Below, in pieces: positions 18,672 to 21,502 of a stretch of 21,502 nt of DNA. The notes beneath the pieces were generated by a model that was not told the origin of the DNA, ran no database searches, and saw only the letters and a program-made list of their open reading frames with translations. Location of the stretch: NCBI GenBank assembly GCA_000969725.1, contig JXSR01S017498.1; one strand, written 5' to 3'. Source of the DNA: Ophiothrix spiculata (lineage: Eukaryota; Echinodermata; Ophiuroidea; Amphilepidida; Ophiotrichidae). Made by a program: the position numbers and the translations under genes. Within the stretch, counting starts at the first letter, position 1. Each line of letters opens with the position of its first letter.

Positions 18672-20016
18672 ACACACATTTGTGTCAATCCTAGAGTTGA
18701 GTTAGAGCAAAAAACATTACAACCAAGATCAGACCATGACATTCCCAACTTGAATAAAATGCATTTGAAATTCAGGATGTTCAATGAAGCCTAAACAATG
18801 CTGTTGGATTACTGAAATTATAAGTACCATTTCAGAAGTCCACAGCTGGCGTTTTTGATGTCAGATTTCATCCATATTGTGCAGACAGTTTTTACATTTT
18901 CAAACATCCAAATTATAGAAAAATTGCTAATTCTAAGTTTGAGTTACAAATGGAGGGAGATGGTTGTCTTTGGTGCTTAAGTGATTGTCAGACAGAGATT
19001 TTGAGCAAGAAGTGGATTTAACGTTGTCATAAAGTTCCAAAATTTTCATATTGTTAATTCTTTTACATACTAAATTTGTTGAAAATATACACTTAAGGTA
19101 CCCAAATTAAATAGACCTCAAAATCGACCTTCCATCCTTTGTCAGTCATCTTGAACTTCAGCCATCTGCATCTCAAAATTGACTTTGCGGAAATGTTGTA
19201 CCTTTTGATGTGCAAGGACATTATATGACTATATTTTCCACAAACCTCAATAAAGTCGTCATTTTTTATTTTGAAATAAAGGACGAAATGCATGTTTAGT
19301 TGTATTCTGATGAAACTGATATTTTTACAGGTTTGAAATATTCACATCCTTGAACTCTTAATGAAATATGAGCTTTTATTTAAACTCGAAAATAATAATC
19401 TGGAAATTACCATTTAACAGTTGCTATGGAATTAGCCTGTAATAAAATAAAAACTTCAGCACCCATTTAAGTGGTTTTACATATTATGACATGTCATTTT
19501 TTGAAGAATGGTAGCTGCCCTTCTGGGTGTCATGAAATTTTACAGTTATCATTTGAAGCTTAAGACATGATCTATTTGAATTGCAATAAAACAAAATTGA
19601 CCGGTGGATCGAGGTTTGTTATTGGAGGTTTGTGGTGGGCAGTCACATTATATGTAGCTCCTGAAATATCAAATGGCATTGCAATTCTTTTCCAACCTAT
19701 TGTCTTTCAAATATATTTTTATAATGAGTAGATTTTTATTTTTGTGTGATTTTAAGATTTTTAGCAAATATTTCTTTTCACATATTCTATAATTTTGTAT
19801 GTCAGTAATCATTAAAGTACTGTAATTACAACCAAAACAGTTTAATTTCTCTCAATGTAGTGACAAACCTACCTTATAACCGGACATCTTTAATTTTGAG
19901 GACTGATGCGATTTAGGTTGTAAATAAAACATGAATGAAACTAAGTACACATTTATCCCATTATAATTGAAATCAACAATGCAATACCACATGATAATGA
20001 TACATGTAGGAGAGTT
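18672..20016. other. Downstream AT-rich sequence, little recognised
   Basis: Contains several AATAAA hexamers (18753, and near 19275, 19438, 19583 and 19923) and the third copy of a dispersed repeat at 19645-19735. No exon was identified. Confidence 0.55.
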
Positions 20017-20466
20017 CATTGAGCCAAGTTACAAAGGTGCATTATTTAACTTTCTAGATTGTCATTTGCCACATTTTTAGTTCAGACTGGTACATATATG
20101 TATAAAGATTAAATAACCTCTATTTTTGCATTGAGCCAGGTTACAAAGGTGCATTATTTAACTTCCTAGATTGTCATTTGCCACATTTTTAGTTCAGACT
20201 GGTACATATATGTATAAAGATTAAATAACCTCTATTTTTTGCATTGAGCCAGGTTACAAAGGTGCATTATTTAACTTCCTAGATTGTCATTTGCCACATT
20301 TTTAGTTCAGACTGGTACATATATGTATAAAGATTAAATAACCTCTATTTTTTGCATTGAGCCAGGTTACAAAGGTGCATTATTTAACTTCCTAGATTGT
20401 CATTTGCCGCATTTTTAGTTCAAACTGGTACATATATGTATAAAGATTAAATAACCTCTATTTTGG
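20017..20466. repeat. Four-copy tandem repeat, 112-113-base unit
   Basis: Units start with cattgagccaggttacaaag at 20017, 20129, 20242 and 20355 and end with aataacctctattttttg. They differ by only a few bases. Copy 1 has gagccaagtt and actttctag. Copy 4 has gccgcattt and caaactgg. High identity shows recent amplification. Confidence 0.97.
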
Positions 20467-20497
20467 CATTTACATCATTGAACAATATGGAAATACC

Positions 20498-20854
20498 TAG
20501 TGTCTGACCGATTTACCCAAGATCAGAACCGGCCGATTCCGATCTTAGTTAGTTTCAAATTGGCTGATTCCGGCCAATAAATTTCCGACATTAACACAAT
20601 ATATGTGGCTGTCATAGTTAATTCAAGGCAAATATATGTAATGTTTATAGTATTTTTATGTTGCTTGTTGGTACTGATAATTCTGGTTGGTACTAAAAGA
20701 TGTGCTCAATTTGATTTCGTGTTCTTTTCCTTGGGGTCGTTGAATCGGTTTGTGAGATCAGCAGAATAAAGATTTGTTTGTATTTCTGAATCCGATACGA
20801 TAACCTTAAAATTGATCCAATTCTGATCCACCTGATCAGATCTGTCAGACACTA
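20498..20854. mobile_element. Possible hAT-like MITE (~357 bases)
   Basis: tagtgtctgaccgat at the left and atctgtcagacacta at the right are inverted with one mismatch. Sub-terminal stretches rich in gattccgatc/ggccgattcc on the left and gaatccgata/ttctgatcc on the right are also inverted. TAGTG-type ends fit the hAT superfamily. Flanks ggaaatac and gaaaatag agree at 6 of 8 positions, so an aged 8-base target duplication is possible but not proven. Confidence 0.55.
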
Positions 20855-21472
20855 GAAAATAGAAATGCCCATTTGATACCAATTTTATCATATAAGTATT
20901 TAGCATATTAAGTGACATTGTTTAAATGAATCCATTTCCCCATAGTGCAAAAATTAATGCACCATAATGTACAAAATTGTCCATTTTGAAAATATTGTGT
21001 AAAACATACATAACAACATTTTGTGTTGACATTAACATCCTTATTTTGTTTTACATATTTGTACTCTGTGCATAATTTTGTGTCCTACTGATACAAAAAT
21101 TACTCCAAGTGAATTAATTTAAACAGAATTTACACTTAGAATTAAAAACTTATGGAAATGCTTAAAATAAAGCTGAAAAGTGTAGTAAAATCCAAAAAAG
21201 TACAAAAATGTACACAGAAATGGCTCAAATTGACAGCAAATTGATTTGCAATTTATCTATATGTGATGGTGGTGTGACTATCCAGTGTTTTCTAAATCCT
21301 AAATTTGTACCTCAGTCTGGATTTACCAGATAAAAGATCAAATGAAGCTTTTGGATATAAGTTAATACATATCAAAAGAGAAACAATTTTATCAAAAATA
21401 ATTTTGTTTACCCATCACAGGTGTAGAAACAAGATCCTTTTAAGATTTGAAACTAGAAACACTTTTTCAACC
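20855..21472. other. Downstream AT-rich sequence, nothing recognised
   Basis: No exon, inverted repeat or tandem repeat was identified. Confidence 0.55.
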
Positions 21473-21498
21473 ATTTTTTGTCGCCGGCGACAAAAAAT
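21473..21498. repeat. Perfect 26-base palindrome at the window edge
   Basis: attttttgtcgcc followed directly by its inverse ggcgacaaaaaat, with a GC core and A/T arms. It may be the end of a mobile element continuing beyond the window. Confidence 0.9.
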
Positions 21499-21502
21499 AC
21501 AG

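Larger units (their letters stand above)
17636..18758 (+). other. Probable 3' UTR region of the Skeletor-like gene
   Basis: This is sequence after the TGA stop. The first canonical AATAAA I find is at 18753-18758, preceded by an AGTAAA variant near 18289. Further AATAAA hexamers occur near 19275, 19438, 19583 and 19923, so the true end is uncertain. The stretch contains a long inverted repeat and most of a MITE, both of which would be part of the transcript if the 18753 signal is used. Confidence 0.35.

Noticed and set aside
18383-18784. 133-residue minus-strand frame
   Set aside because: It covers most of a MITE with a 9-base target duplication, its composition is that of translated AT-rich DNA, and no transposase or other motif is visible.

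Overview
The window is eukaryotic. It shows widely spaced short exons with GT...AG introns, AT-rich intron sequence, LINE debris, several kinds of MITE, foldback elements and tandem repeats. No prokaryotic gene layout is present. The only gene I can support is the 3' end of a Skeletor-like gene on the + strand. The gene family and the repeat types suggest a marine invertebrate, perhaps a non-vertebrate deuterostome. I cannot name the species from sequence alone.

Gene: four coding exons (2115-2287, 13900-13927, 14913-15073, 17486-17635) join in phase. They give the last ~169 residues of the protein, the region after the DOMON domain in Skeletor/DM13-type proteins. It ends in a short hydrophobic tail (GPI signal or C-terminal membrane anchor). 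The introns are about 11.6 kb, 1.0 kb and 2.4 kb. The second exon is a 28-base microexon. The start of the gene (signal peptide, DM13 and DOMON exons) lies left of the window. A second possible ending, a small cysteine-containing terminal exon with its own AATAAA, lies in intron 2 at 14307-14413.

Layout: 1-2114 is an upstream intron with a CR1/L2-like LINE 3' end (minus strand), a 95-base exact repeat of part of it at the left edge, and a 237-base foldback element. The first intron inside the window (2288-13899) holds two long tracts of degenerate ~130-base tandem repeats rich in GGTCA half-sites (4240-5345 and 8100-9640). It also holds a telomere-like CCCTAA array bounded by inverted repeats, a 50-base perfect palindrome, a 177-base foldback, a possible MITE and a ~450-base diverged duplication. 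Intron 3 carries a 602-base piggyBac-like MITE with TTAA at both ends. Downstream of the stop codon there is a long hairpin, a MITE with a 9-base target duplication, a 4-copy 113-base tandem repeat and a hAT-like MITE.

There is no operon or multi-gene system here. The interest lies in the changed C-terminal domain of the Skeletor-like protein, its possible alternative ending, and the unusual repeat architecture of the introns.
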